This document shows positions 23,365-33,100 of a stretch of 64,000 bases of DNA, piece by piece. The notes beneath the pieces are model-generated. The model had not been told where the DNA came from and ran no database searches. It was given only the letters and a program-made list of their open reading frames with translations. The translations under genes were made by a program, and so were the position numbers. The stretch is from Nocardia anocheti (lineage in GTDB: Bacteria; Actinomycetota; Actinomycetes; Mycobacteriales; Mycobacteriaceae), in NCBI RefSeq assembly GCF_029675105.1, contig NZ_JAQQFV010000006.1:124001-188000 (forward strand). Direction: 5' to 3'. How positions within the stretch are numbered: position 1 is the stretch's first letter; each line of letters starts with the position of its first letter.

Positions 23365-25638
23365 ATGGCGACACTGAGTGACCGGCTCGATCACGTGCTC
23401 GGCGTGAAAGCGGCCGAACGACTGACCGAGTCCTTCGACATGACCACCGTCGAAGACCTGTTGCGCCACTATCCGGTGCGCTACGCCACCCAGGGCCAGC
23501 CGCTCACCGAGGAGGAGCCGGAGGAGTCCGCGCACATCACCGTGATCGGACGGATCACCAAAGCCGAACTGCGGCCGATGAAGAATCGGCGCGGCTCACT
23601 GCTGAAGGTGCAGCTCGACACCGGCGCGCCACGGCCGATCGAGGCCACCTTCTTCAACGGCGACAAGGTGCGCTATCTGGTGAAAGAGGGTGTGCGGGCG
23701 ATGATGTCGGGCACCGTGCACTGGTGGCGGCCCGACCGCTGGAACCTCTCGCACCCGGACTATCTGATCCTGCCCGACAAACCCGAGGCGGGCGTGGAAG
23801 AGCTCACCTCGGTGCGCGGCAGCGGAGCCCTGCGCGGGCTCGCCCAGAGCGCCAAAGGCGCGGGGGGAGTGGATGCCTCGTTCTTCGAACGCGAATTCGT
23901 GCCGGTGTATCCGGCGACGGCCAAGGTGCAGAGCTGGGATCTGCTGGCCTGTATCCGTCAGGTCCTCGACCAGCTCGACCCGATCGAGGACCCGCTGCCC
24001 GCGGATCTGCGCGCGGAACGCGACCTGCTCGAGGTCACCGACGCGCTGCGCCTGATCCACCTGCCCGAACACCAGATCGATATCGAAAAAGCCAGGGAGC
24101 GGCTGCGTTTCGACGAGGCGTTGGCTTTGCAGCTGGTGCTGGCGGAGCGTCGGCACGAGGTGGAGGGGCGTACCGCTCCCGCCTGCCCGCCGCGCACCGA
24201 CGGGATCGCCGCGGCCTTCGACGAGCGGTTGCCCTTCGAGCTCACCGAGGGCCAGCGGCTGGTGATCGACGAGATCGGCGCCGACCTCTCGCGTACCCGG
24301 CCGATGCACCGTCTGCTCCAGGGTGAGGTGGGCTCGGGCAAGACCATCGTCGCCCTGCACGCCATGTTGCAGGTGGTCGATTCCGGCCGCCAGTGCGCGT
24401 TGCTCGCGCCCACGGAAGTGCTCGCCGCCCAACACTATCGGTCGCTGCGCGCCATGCTCGGCGATCTCGGCACGGCCGGGGAACTGGGTGCGGGCGAGCA
24501 CGCGACGAAGGTCGTGCTGCTCACCGGGTCCATGTCGACCTCGGCCCGCAAGGCCGCGCTGCTGGACGCCGTGACCGGCGAGGCGGGCCTGGTGATCGGC
24601 ACGCATGCCCTCATCCAGGACGCCGTGGAGTTCTTCGACCTGGGTCTGGTGGTGGTCGACGAGCAGCACCGTTTCGGTGTCGAGCAGCGAGACGCCTTGC
24701 GCGCCAAGGCCAACAACGGCATCAGCCCGCACCTGCTGGTGATGACCGCCACCCCGATCCCGCGCACGATCGCCATGACCACCCTGGGCGACCTGGAGAC
24801 CTCCACCCTCACCGAGCTGCCCCGTGGCCGTTCCCCGATCACCTCGAAAGTCGTTGCCCGCAAACTGCATCCGGGCTGGGTCGATCGCGCCTGGGAGCGC
24901 ATTCTGGAAGAGGTCGGACAGGGCCGTCAGGCGTATGTGGTGTGCTCGCGCATCGGCGAGGACCCCGACGCGCCGCCCGCCAAGGGCAAGAAGGCCGACA
25001 AGAAGGCCGAGGAGAAGGAAGGCCCCACCACCCAGGCTGCGGTGGAGATGTACGAGACGCTGAGCGCGGGGCCGCTGGCCGGGGTCCGGGTCGGGCTGCT
25101 GCACGGACGGCTGCCGTCCGACGAGAAAGATCACGTGATGCGCCAGTTCAACGACGGCGCCATCGACGTGCTGGTGTGCACCACGGTGGTCGAGGTCGGT
25201 GTCGACGTGCCCAACGCGACGGTCATGGTGATCGTGGACGCCGACCGGTTCGGAGTGAGCCAGCTGCACCAGCTGCGCGGCCGGATCGGGCGTGGCAAGC
25301 ACCCCGGCCTGTGCCTGCTGATCACCGATGCCGCACCCGGTGGGACGGCCATGGCCCGGCTGGAGGCGGTCGCCGCGACCACCGACGGTTTCGAGCTCTC
25401 GGTGCTGGATCTGCGTCAGCGCCGTGAAGGCGACGTGCTCGGCTCGGCCCAGTCCGGCACGGCGCGTTCATTGCGGCTGCTGTCGCTGCTCGACGACCTC
25501 GAGGTGATCACCGCCGCCCAGGACCTGGCCCGGCGGGTGGTCGCCGAGGACCCGGGCCTGGTGGAACATCCTGGCCTGGCCGGGATGATGCACGCCGCCG
25601 TGGACGGCGAGCGCATCGAATACCTGGCCAAGTCCTGA
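23365..25638 (+). CDS. recG: ATP-dependent DNA helicase RecG
   Basis: Branch-migration helicase that regresses stalled forks and processes recombination intermediates; 757 residues. It has an N-terminal wedge (OB) domain, then a superfamily 2 helicase core with Walker A GEVGSGKT at 320-327, DEQH box at 432-435 followed by RFGVEQR, MTATPIPRT (motif III), and C-terminal VVEVGVDVPNATVMVI and QLRGRIGRG. A lysine/glutamate-rich insert around residue 535-555 (KGKKADKKAEEKEGP) sits between helicase motifs and looks like a flexible loop. Translation is probably coupled to the upstream DhaL-like gene. It ends 1 bp from the convergent regulator gene. Confidence 0.95.
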   Translation: MATLSDRLDHVLGVKAAERLTESFDMTTVEDLLRHYPVRYATQGQPLTEEEPEESAHITVIGRITKAELRPMKNRRGSLLKVQLDTGAPRPIEATFFNGDKVRYLVKEGVRAMMSGTVHWWRPDRWNLSHPDYLILPDKPEAGVEELTSVRGSGALRGLAQSAKGAGGVDASFFEREFVPVYPATAKVQSWDLLACIRQVLDQLDPIEDPLPADLRAERDLLEVTDALRLIHLPEHQIDIEKARERLRFDEALALQLVLAERRHEVEGRTAPACPPRTDGIAAAFDERLPFELTEGQRLVIDEIGADLSRTRPMHRLLQGEVGSGKTIVALHAMLQVVDSGRQCALLAPTEVLAAQHYRSLRAMLGDLGTAGELGAGEHATKVVLLTGSMSTSARKAALLDAVTGEAGLVIGTHALIQDAVEFFDLGLVVVDEQHRFGVEQRDALRAKANNGISPHLLVMTATPIPRTIAMTTLGDLETSTLTELPRGRSPITSKVVARKLHPGWVDRAWERILEEVGQGRQAYVVCSRIGEDPDAPPAKGKKADKKAEEKEGPTTQAAVEMYETLSAGPLAGVRVGLLHGRLPSDEKDHVMRQFNDGAIDVLVCTTVVEVGVDVPNATVMVIVDADRFGVSQLHQLRGRIGRGKHPGLCLLITDAAPGGTAMARLEAVAATTDGFELSVLDLRQRREGDVLGSAQSGTARSLRLLSLLDDLEVITAAQDLARRVVAEDPGLVEHPGLAGMMHAAVDGERIEYLAKS

Positions 25639-25639
25639 G

Positions 25640-27064
25640 TCAGTGCGGCAGCCGGGGATAGGGCAGATCGGTGCTGGTGTGCTCGGCCACCGCCAGCGCG
25701 CGGCCGATCTGCGGGAACGCCCGCTGCGGGCACGACGGCCGCTCGCACACCTTGCAGCCCGCGCCGATCGGCACGGCCACCTGGGGGTCGTCGAGCTGGA
25801 TGCCCTGCGAGTACACCAGTCGGTCGGCGTATTCGATATCGCAGCCCAGCGCGATGACGAAATTCTTCGACGCGCCACCGAAACCCTGCGGCGCGGGCGG
25901 GGTGGTGCGCGCGATCCACAGGTACCGACGGCCGTCGGGCATCTCCGCGATCTGGGTGAGGATGCGGCCAGGATGCGCGAACGCCTCGTGGGTGACCCAC
26001 AGCGGGCAGCTGCCGCCGACCCGGGAGAAGTGGAAGGCGGTGGCCGACTGCCGTTTCGAGATATTGCCCGCCCGGTCGGTGCGCACCAGGAAGAACGGCA
26101 CCCCACGCTGACCCTGCCGTTGCAGAGTGCTGAGCCGGTGGCAGACCGTCTCGAACCCCACCTCGAAGCGCAGGGCGAGCAGATCGACGTCGTAGCGCAG
26201 TTCCTCGGCCGAGCGCAGGAACCGGCCGTAGGGCAGGATCAGCGCGCCCGCGAAGTAGTTGGCCAACCCGACCCGGGCCAGGGTGCGCGATTCACCGGTG
26301 AGCGCGCGGGATTCGGCGAGCACATTGTCGATCTCGCGGCCGTAGAGCAGCAGGCCCAGCGTGGAGGCGATCTGGAAGGCGCGCTGACCCGGCCGCAGTC
26401 GGCGGGCCAGGGTGAGCGTGCGGGTGTCGGGCTCGTAGTGGCGCTTCGGGATGGTGGGGTCGGCGCCGTCGCCGCGCACCAGCACCGTCACCCCGGCGCG
26501 TTCCTCGGCGATGCGGGCCAGTTGACGGTCCAGCGAGCCGATGCTGAGCCCGGATTCCTCGAACAGTTGCTCGGCGGCGTGATCGAGGGTGGAGATGTGA
26601 TTGCGGTGGTCGTAGAAGAAGTCGCGCACGTCCTCGTAGGGCATCGGGGTGCCCGGGGCGCCGCTGGGGTTCTCCACTCGGGAGGACAGCAGGTCGAGCT
26701 GATCGGTGGCCGCGCGCAGCCGCCGGTGCATGGCGATGACGATGCGCGCCACCTCTGGTAGCCGCGTCGCCAGTTCCTCGACCTCGGTGATCGGTGCGGT
26801 GTCACCGCCACCGGCCGCCTCGACGAGCACCTCGTGCAGGTCCGAGACCAGTCGCGCGTCGGAGTCGGCGGCGAAGAACTGGACATCGAGGTCGAAGGTC
26901 GAGTTCAGTTTCAGCAGAACGGGAATGGTGAGCGGGCGCTGATCGCGCTCGAGCTGGTTGAGGTAGCTGGGTGACAGATCCAGCGATTTCGCCAGCGCCG
27001 CCTGGGTCATCCGCCGTTCTTCGCGCAGCCGTCGTAGCCTGGCCCCCGCGTACATCTTCCGCAC
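25640..27064 (-). CDS. XRE-family regulator, RamB/PrpR type
   Basis: A 474-residue regulator. An N-terminal XRE helix-turn-helix spans residues about 5-65 (YAGARLRRLREERRMTQAALAKSLDLSPSYLNQLERDQRPLT). An IrrE/ImmA-like central region and a long C-terminal domain of the ScfR/RamB class follow. The C-terminus carries a cysteine cluster: GCDIEYADR, then GAGCKVCERPSCPQRAFP. This resembles M. tuberculosis PrpR (Rv1129c) and RamB (Rv0465c), which control methylcitrate and glyoxylate metabolism; PrpR binds an Fe-S cluster and acyl-CoA. Start: GTG 27064, with AGGAT upstream, gives VRKMYAG, aligning with the xKxYVG start of homologues. Targets here are unknown. Its only same-strand neighbour is metE, behind a terminator. 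Confidence 0.85.
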   Translation of the reverse strand: MRKMYAGARLRRLREERRMTQAALAKSLDLSPSYLNQLERDQRPLTIPVLLKLNSTFDLDVQFFAADSDARLVSDLHEVLVEAAGGGDTAPITEVEELATRLPEVARIVIAMHRRLRAATDQLDLLSSRVENPSGAPGTPMPYEDVRDFFYDHRNHISTLDHAAEQLFEESGLSIGSLDRQLARIAEERAGVTVLVRGDGADPTIPKRHYEPDTRTLTLARRLRPGQRAFQIASTLGLLLYGREIDNVLAESRALTGESRTLARVGLANYFAGALILPYGRFLRSAEELRYDVDLLALRFEVGFETVCHRLSTLQRQGQRGVPFFLVRTDRAGNISKRQSATAFHFSRVGGSCPLWVTHEAFAHPGRILTQIAEMPDGRRYLWIARTTPPAPQGFGGASKNFVIALGCDIEYADRLVYSQGIQLDDPQVAVPIGAGCKVCERPSCPQRAFPQIGRALAVAEHTSTDLPYPRLPH

Positions 27065-27087
27065 GCCGAAGATCCTAACGCTCAGGG

Positions 27088-27105
27088 TTCGCAACGTTTG
27101 CTGAA
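27088..27105. promoter_or_regulatory. Possible autoregulatory site upstream of RamB/PrpR-like gene
   Basis: TTCGCAA-CGT-TTGCTGAA is an imperfect inverted repeat 24 bp upstream of the regulator start. RamB/PrpR proteins recognise TTTGCAA-like half-sites, so this is a reasonable autoregulatory candidate. The remaining sequence to metE (27106-27240) shows no gene. Confidence 0.35.
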
Positions 27106-27240
27106 AGTGCCGATTACCTCGGGAGATGTCCACTCCAGCAAGGGATTTTATCTGTTACTACTCGTGCGTAACGTGCGAAGGGCCGCGGCACGCTTCGATC
27201 TCCCCCTCATGAAGACCGAAACGCCGGCGCGGCCGAACGC

Positions 27241-27274
27241 GCCGTCCCGGGCGGAAAGACCCGCCCGGGACGGC
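27241..27274 (-). terminator. metE terminator
   Basis: A perfect 14-bp stem (27241-27254 with 27261-27274) and 6-nt loop, 21 bp beyond the metE stop codon on the minus strand. There is no U-run. Confidence 0.8.
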
Positions 27275-27295
27275 GATTCACCAGGTGTTCTCCGG

Positions 27296-29560
27296 CTACC
27301 GCAGGGCCGCCGCGGCGGTCACCAGGTTGCGCAGCGACGCCTCGACCTCCACCGGGCCGCGGGTCTTGAGGCCGCAGTCCGGGTTCACCCAAAGGCGCTC
27401 GGCGGGAACGGCTTTCAGCGCCGCGGTGAGCGAGGTGGTGATCTCCTCCACCGAGGGCACCCGCGGGGAGTGGATGTCGTAGACGCCCGGACCCACGCCG
27501 AGCGCGAAGCCCGCCGCGTTCAGGTCGTCGAGGACCTCCATGTGCGAACGCGCCGCCTCGATCGAGGTGACATCGGCGTCCAGGCCCGCGATGGCCGAGA
27601 TGACCTCGCCGAACTCCGAGTAGCACAGGTGGGTGTGCACCTGGGTGGTGTCGGCGACACCGGCGGTGGACAGGCGGAACGAGTCCACCGACCACTGCAG
27701 GTAGGCGGGCTGGTCGGCCGCGCGCAGCGGCAGCAGCTCGCGCAGGGCGGGTTCGTCGACCTGGATGACGCGGGTGCCCTGGGCCTCCAGGTCCACCGTC
27801 TCGTCGCGGATCGCCAGGGCGACCTGGCGGGCCGACTCGCCCAGCGGCTGGTCGTCACGCACGAACGACCAGGCCAGGATGGTGACCGGGCCGGTGAGCA
27901 TGCCCTTGACCGGCTTGGTGGTCAGCGACTGGGCGTAGCCGATCCACGACAGGGTCATCGGCTCGGGCCGTGAGACGTCACCGAACAGGATCGGCGGGCG
28001 CACGCAGCGGGTGCCGTAGGACTGCACCCAGCCGTTCTCGGTGGCGGCGAAGCCGTCGAGCAGCTCGGCGAAGTACTGCACCATGTCGTTGCGCTCGGGC
28101 TCGCCGTGCACCAGCACGTCCAGGCCCAGCTTCTCCTGCAGGGTGATCACGTCGGCGATCTCGGCCTGCATCCGGCGCACGTACTCGGCCTCGTCGATCT
28201 CGCCCTTGCGCAGCGCGGCGCGGGCCAGGCGGATCGCCGAGGTCTGCGGGTAGGAGCCGATGGTGGTGGTCGGCAGCACCGGCAGGTCGAGGTGCTCGCG
28301 CTGCAGCGCGCGACGCTCGTCGGCGGGCAGGCGGGTCAGGTCGCTCTCGTCGAGGGCGGCCAGACGGGCCCGGACCTGCTCGACGTGCAGGCGCGGATCG
28401 GTGCGCCGCGACTCGGCGGCGTCGCGCGCGGCGGCCAGCTCGGCGGCCACCGCGTCGGTGCCGGTGGTGAGCGCGGTCGCCAGCACCCGCACCTCGGCGA
28501 CCTTCTCGGCGCCGAAGGCCAGCCACGAGCGCAGCCGCTCGTCCAGGCCGGTCTCGGGGGTCAGCGAGTACGGCACGTGCAGCAGCGAGGACGAGCTGGA
28601 CACGGCCACCGAACCCGCGCTGCCCAGCAGGGTGCCCAGGGTGCTCAGCGCGGCGTCGAGGTCGGTGCGCCAGATGTTGCGACCGTCGACGACGCCCGCC
28701 ACGACCAGCTTGTTCGCCAGCGCGGGCAGCGCGGCGAGATCGGCCACCCGGGTGCCCGCGGTGAAGTCGACGGCCACGCCCTCGATGTCGGTGTCGGCCA
28801 GCGCGCCCAGGGCGGCGTCGGGGTGCCCGAAGTAGGTGGCGACCAGGATCGCCGGGCGCTGCGGCACCGCCGCGAGCTTGGTGTAGGTGTCGCGCACGAG
28901 GGCGACCTCGGCGTCGGTGAGGTCGGTGACCAGCACCGGCTCGTCGATCTGCACCCACTGCGCGCCCGCGTCGGCGAGCTGGGTCAGCAGGTCGCTGTAG
29001 AGGGCGACCAGCTCGGGCAGGCGGTCCAGGGCCGCGCCGTCGGCGGTCTTGGCCAGCTTCAGGAAGGTGATCGGGCCGACCACCACCGGGCGGGCGGGGA
29101 CGTCGAGCTCGATCGCCTCGGCCAGCTCCGCGAGCAGCTTCTCGGGGTTGAGCGAGAAGGTGGTCGCGGCGTCGATCTCGGGGACCAGGTAGTGGTAGTT
29201 GGTGTCGAACCACTTGGTCATCTCGAGCGGGGCGACGGTGTCGGTACCGCGCGCGGCCGCGAAGTAGCGGTCCAGCGGGTCGTCGATCCCGGCGACGCGC
29301 GGCGGCAGGGCGCCGAGCAGCACGGCGGTGTCGAGCACCTGGTCGTAGTAGGAGAAGGTGCCCACCGGCACCGAGTCCAGACCCGCCTCGCGCAGCGTGA
29401 GCAGCTGGGCGCGGCGCAGCTCCCGGCCGACGGTGTGCAGGTGGCCCGCGTCGGCGCGGCCCGCCCAGTAGGACTCGGTCGCGCGCTTGAGTTCCCGGTT
29501 CGGGCCCACCCGGGGCAGACCGAGAACCGTTGCGGTGAAAGGAGTGTGCGAAACAGTCAC
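27296..29560 (-). CDS. metE: Cobalamin-independent methionine synthase
   Basis: Transfers a methyl group from 5-methyltetrahydropteroyl-triglutamate to homocysteine without B12; 754 residues, the normal length. The N-terminal barrel starts TATVLGLPRVGPNRELKRATESYW. The C-terminal catalytic barrel has TTIGSYPQT, VHGEPERNDMVQYF, and the zinc ligands within THLCYSEF and VNPDCGLKTRG. The GTG at 29560 has GGAG nine bases upstream and yields the expected N-terminus. Expression is predicted to be shut off by cobalamin through the riboswitch in the roughly 400-nt leader, which would leave the B12-dependent MetH (not in the window) to act when B12 is present. Confidence 0.96.
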   Translation of the reverse strand: MTVSHTPFTATVLGLPRVGPNRELKRATESYWAGRADAGHLHTVGRELRRAQLLTLREAGLDSVPVGTFSYYDQVLDTAVLLGALPPRVAGIDDPLDRYFAAARGTDTVAPLEMTKWFDTNYHYLVPEIDAATTFSLNPEKLLAELAEAIELDVPARPVVVGPITFLKLAKTADGAALDRLPELVALYSDLLTQLADAGAQWVQIDEPVLVTDLTDAEVALVRDTYTKLAAVPQRPAILVATYFGHPDAALGALADTDIEGVAVDFTAGTRVADLAALPALANKLVVAGVVDGRNIWRTDLDAALSTLGTLLGSAGSVAVSSSSSLLHVPYSLTPETGLDERLRSWLAFGAEKVAEVRVLATALTTGTDAVAAELAAARDAAESRRTDPRLHVEQVRARLAALDESDLTRLPADERRALQREHLDLPVLPTTTIGSYPQTSAIRLARAALRKGEIDEAEYVRRMQAEIADVITLQEKLGLDVLVHGEPERNDMVQYFAELLDGFAATENGWVQSYGTRCVRPPILFGDVSRPEPMTLSWIGYAQSLTTKPVKGMLTGPVTILAWSFVRDDQPLGESARQVALAIRDETVDLEAQGTRVIQVDEPALRELLPLRAADQPAYLQWSVDSFRLSTAGVADTTQVHTHLCYSEFGEVISAIAGLDADVTSIEAARSHMEVLDDLNAAGFALGVGPGVYDIHSPRVPSVEEITTSLTAALKAVPAERLWVNPDCGLKTRGPVEVEASLRNLVTAAAALR

Positions 29561-29698
29561 GGAAGTTTCTCCAGTGCGGTACGGACGGCCCTCACCATGC
29601 GGGCAGACGCCAACCGCCGGACCGTCGACCGGTCGTGCGGGGCACGCTCGGTGTCGGTCTGTGGGTGGTCCGCGCGCCCGATCCACGAGGCGGTGGCC

Positions 29699-29719
29699 GC
29701 CGGATACGGCGTATCCGGC
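29699..29719 (-). promoter_or_regulatory. Possible expression-platform hairpin of the metE riboswitch
   Basis: GCCGGATAC and GTATCCGGC form a perfect 9-bp stem with a 3-nt loop immediately 3' of the B12 box on the minus strand. Its GCCGG arm overlaps bases that would form the 3' strand of riboswitch helix P1. Ligand-stabilised P1 and this hairpin would therefore be mutually exclusive. Confidence 0.45.
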
Positions 29720-29913
29720 ACAGTCGGCAGGTCTTCGGACTCGCGGGCACCGGTCGTGTGTGTCGACCGACCTACTGGCCGTCGCTTCCCGGACGCGGAG
29801 TCCAGTGCGTGATGACGGCGGTCGTTCCCGCATACCGCTGCGGGACAGTCCCGGATTCTCACCGGGTTCCCTCTCACCCGGCGCCGGAGAACCGGCGGCG
29901 GGCTCGACACCGG
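29715..29913 (-). ncRNA. Cobalamin riboswitch in the metE leader
   Basis: On the minus strand the leader contains the two hallmark blocks of the B12 aptamer. The core is GAGAGGGAACCCGGTGAGAA followed by TCCGGGACTGTCCCGCAGCGG (29881 down to 29832), and the B12 box is GAGTCCGAAGACCTGCC (29742-29726). Flanking CCGGTGT (5') and GTGCCGG (3') can pair as helix P1, setting the approximate limits. About 155 nt of further leader, with no ORF, separate it from the metE start. Known family behaviour: adenosylcobalamin binding reduces metE expression. Confidence 0.93.
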
Positions 29914-29970
29914 CGCGGGAGGTCGGGGCTCCGACTCTTCCACCGCGCAGGCGAACCAGCTGCGCCCACC

Positions 29971-29976
29971 AGCATA
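29971..29976 (-). promoter_or_regulatory. Candidate metE -10 element
   Basis: TATGCT on the minus strand lies about 55 bp before the 5' limit of the riboswitch and would give a 5' leader of roughly 400 nt. No clear -35 is seen. The 633 bp between metE and pyc otherwise contain only the leader RNA and the pyc promoter. Confidence 0.45.
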
Positions 29977-30193
29977 GGGGGTCGCGGGCCCCGCGCTCAC
30001 CCGGACGTCCGGAACAGGGGCCTGACCTGCGTGTCGGCGACCCGCCGCCGACCGCACCGACCCCGGCCCCGCACGGTGAGATGTGACGGCCCGATTACCG
30101 TGACTTCGCAGGTCGGGGGGCATCGGATGTGAAGACCATGGCGAAGTCACCTGGCGTGCCGAACCCCGCTCACGCGCCGGGTACCGTAGGCCA

Positions 30194-33100
30194 ATGTTCT
30201 CGAAAGTCTTGGTCGCCAATCGCGGCGAGATCGCCATCCGCGCCTTCCGCGCCGCCTACGAACTAGGCATCGGAACGGTCGCGGTGTTCCCGTATGAGGA
30301 TCGCAACTCCGTGCACCGCCTCAAGGCGGCCGAGTCGTATCAGATCGGTGAGGAAGGTCACCCCGTGCGGGCCTACCTCTCGATCGAGGCGATCGTGGAG
30401 GCGGCCAAGTCGGCCGGTGCCGACGCGATCTACCCGGGTTACGGCTTCCTGTCGGAGAATCCCGATCTGGCCGCGGCCTGCGCGCGCGAGGGCATCACCT
30501 TCATCGGGCCCTCGGCCGAGGTGCTCGAGATGGCGGGCAACAAGGCCACCGCGATCGAGGCCGCGCGGACCGCGGGTCTGCCGGTGCTGAAATCCAGCGA
30601 ACCCTCCGCCGACATCGACCAGTTGCTGGCCGCCTCCGCCGAGCTCGAGTACCCGATCTTCGTCAAGGCCGTGGCCGGTGGTGGTGGTCGCGGTATGCGC
30701 CGCGTCGCCGCGCCCGAGCAGCTGCGCGAGTCGATCGAGGCGGCCTCGCGCGAGGCCGAGTCGGCCTTCGGTGACCCGACGGTGTTCCTCGAGCAGGCCG
30801 TGGTGAACCCGCGCCACATCGAGGTGCAGATCCTGGCCGACCAGCACGGCAATGTCATGCACCTGTTCGAGCGCGACTGTTCGGTGCAGCGCCGCCACCA
30901 GAAGGTCATCGAGCTCGCGCCCGCGCCGAACCTGGATCCCGCACTGCGCGAGCGCATCTGCGCCGACGCGGTGGCCTTCGCCCGCCAGATCGGCTACAGC
31001 TGCGCGGGCACCGTGGAGTTCCTGCTCGACGAGCGCGGCAACCACGTGTTCATCGAGATGAACCCGCGCATCCAGGTCGAGCACACGGTGACCGAGGAGA
31101 TCACCGACGTCGACCTCGTGCAGGCGCAGATGCGCATCGCGGCGGGGGAGACCCTGGCCGATCTGGGCCTGAGTCAGGAGACCGTGTCGATTCGCGGCGC
31201 GGCCCTGCAGTGCCGGATCACCACCGAGGACTCGGCCAACGGCTTTCGTCCCGACACCGGCCGCATCACCGCCTACCGCACCCCCGGCGGTGCCGGTATC
31301 CGGCTCGACGGTGGCGCGAACCTGGGCGCGGAGATCGGCGCCTACTTCGACTCCATGCTGGTCAAGCTCACCTGCCGCGGCCGTGACCTGCCCGCCGCCG
31401 CCGCGCGCGCCCGCCGGGCCCTGGCCGAGTTCCGCATCCGTGGCGTGACGACGAACATCCCGTTCCTGCTGGCCGTGCTCGACGACCCCGATTTCCAGGC
31501 GGGCCGCGTCACCACCTCGTTCATCGACGAGCGCCCGCAGCTGCTCACCTCGCGCGGCTCGGCCGACCGTGGCACCAAGATCCTGAGCTACCTCGCCGAC
31601 GTGACCGTCAACAAGCCGCACGGCGAGCGCCCGACCACGGTGTACCCGTACGACAAACTGCCCGCGATCGACCTGACGCTGCCGCCGCCGGACGGGTCGC
31701 GCCAGCGCCTGCTCACCCTCGGCCCCGAGGGTTTCGCACGGGCCCTGCGCGAGCAGAAGGCGCTCGGCGTCACCGACACCACCTTCCGTGACGCGCACCA
31801 GTCGCTGTTGGCGACCCGCGTGCGCACCAACGGTCTGCTGGGTGTGGCGGGGCACGTCGCGCGACTGACACCGGAACTGCTCTCGATCGAGGCGTGGGGT
31901 GGCGCGACTTACGATGTGGCGCTGCGCTTCCTGCACGAGGACCCGTGGGAGCGGCTGGCCGCGCTGCGCGAGGCGGTGCCCAACATCTGCCTGCAGATGC
32001 TGCTGCGCGGGCGCAACACCGTGGGCTACACGCCGTACCCCGAGCAGGTGACGCGCGCGTTCGTCTCCGAGGCGGCGACCACCGGTATCGATATCTTCCG
32101 CATCTTCGACGCGCTCAACAATGTCGACCAGATGCGGCCCGCCATCGACGCCGTGCGCGAAACCGGTACGGCCATCGCGGAAGTCGCGTTGAGTTACACC
32201 GGCGATCTGCTCGATCCGAACGAGTCGCTCTACACCCTCGACTACTACTTGAAGTTGGCCGAGCAGATCGTGGACGCGGGTGCGCATGTGCTCGCGATCA
32301 AGGACATGGCCGGTCTGCTGCGCGCGCCCTCGGCGGCGAAACTCGTTACCGCGCTGCGTAGTAACTTCGATCTGCCGGTGCACGTGCACACTCATGACAC
32401 CCCGGGTGGTCAGCTCGCGACCTATCTGGCCGCGTGGCAGGCCGGTGCGGACGCGGTCGATGGTGCCTCGGCCGCCATGGCGGGTACCACCTCGCAGCCC
32501 GCGCTGTCGGCGATCGTCGCCGCGACCGCGCACACCGAGCGTGATACCGGGCTGAATCTCCAGAACGTGTGTGATCTCGAGCCGTACTGGGAGGCGCTGC
32601 GCAAGGTGTACGCGCCGTTCGAGTCGGGTCTTCCGGCGCCGACCGGGCGTGTCTACACCCACGAGATCCCGGGTGGTCAGCTGTCGAATCTGCGTCAGCA
32701 GGCGATCGCGCTCGGCCTCGGTGACCGGTTCGAGGAGGTCGAGGCCAAGTACGCGGCGGCCGACCGGCTGCTGGGTCGCCTGATCAAGGTGACCCCGTCG
32801 TCGAAGGTCGTCGGTGATCTGGCCTTGGCCCTGGTGGGTTCCGGAGTCGAGATCGAGGACTTCGCCGCCGACCCGGGCCGCTACGACATCCCGGATTCGG
32901 TGATTGGTTTCCTACGTGGCGAACTCGGTACCCCGGCCGGTGGCTGGCCCGAACCGTTCCGCAGCAAGGCCCTCGCGGGGCGCAACGAGCCCAAGCCCGA
33001 GGTTCCGCTGACCCCGGCGGACCAGAAGGGGCTCGACGGGTCCTCGCTGGAGCGTCGCGACACCCTCAACCGGCTGCTGTTCCCCGGCCCGGCCGCGGAG

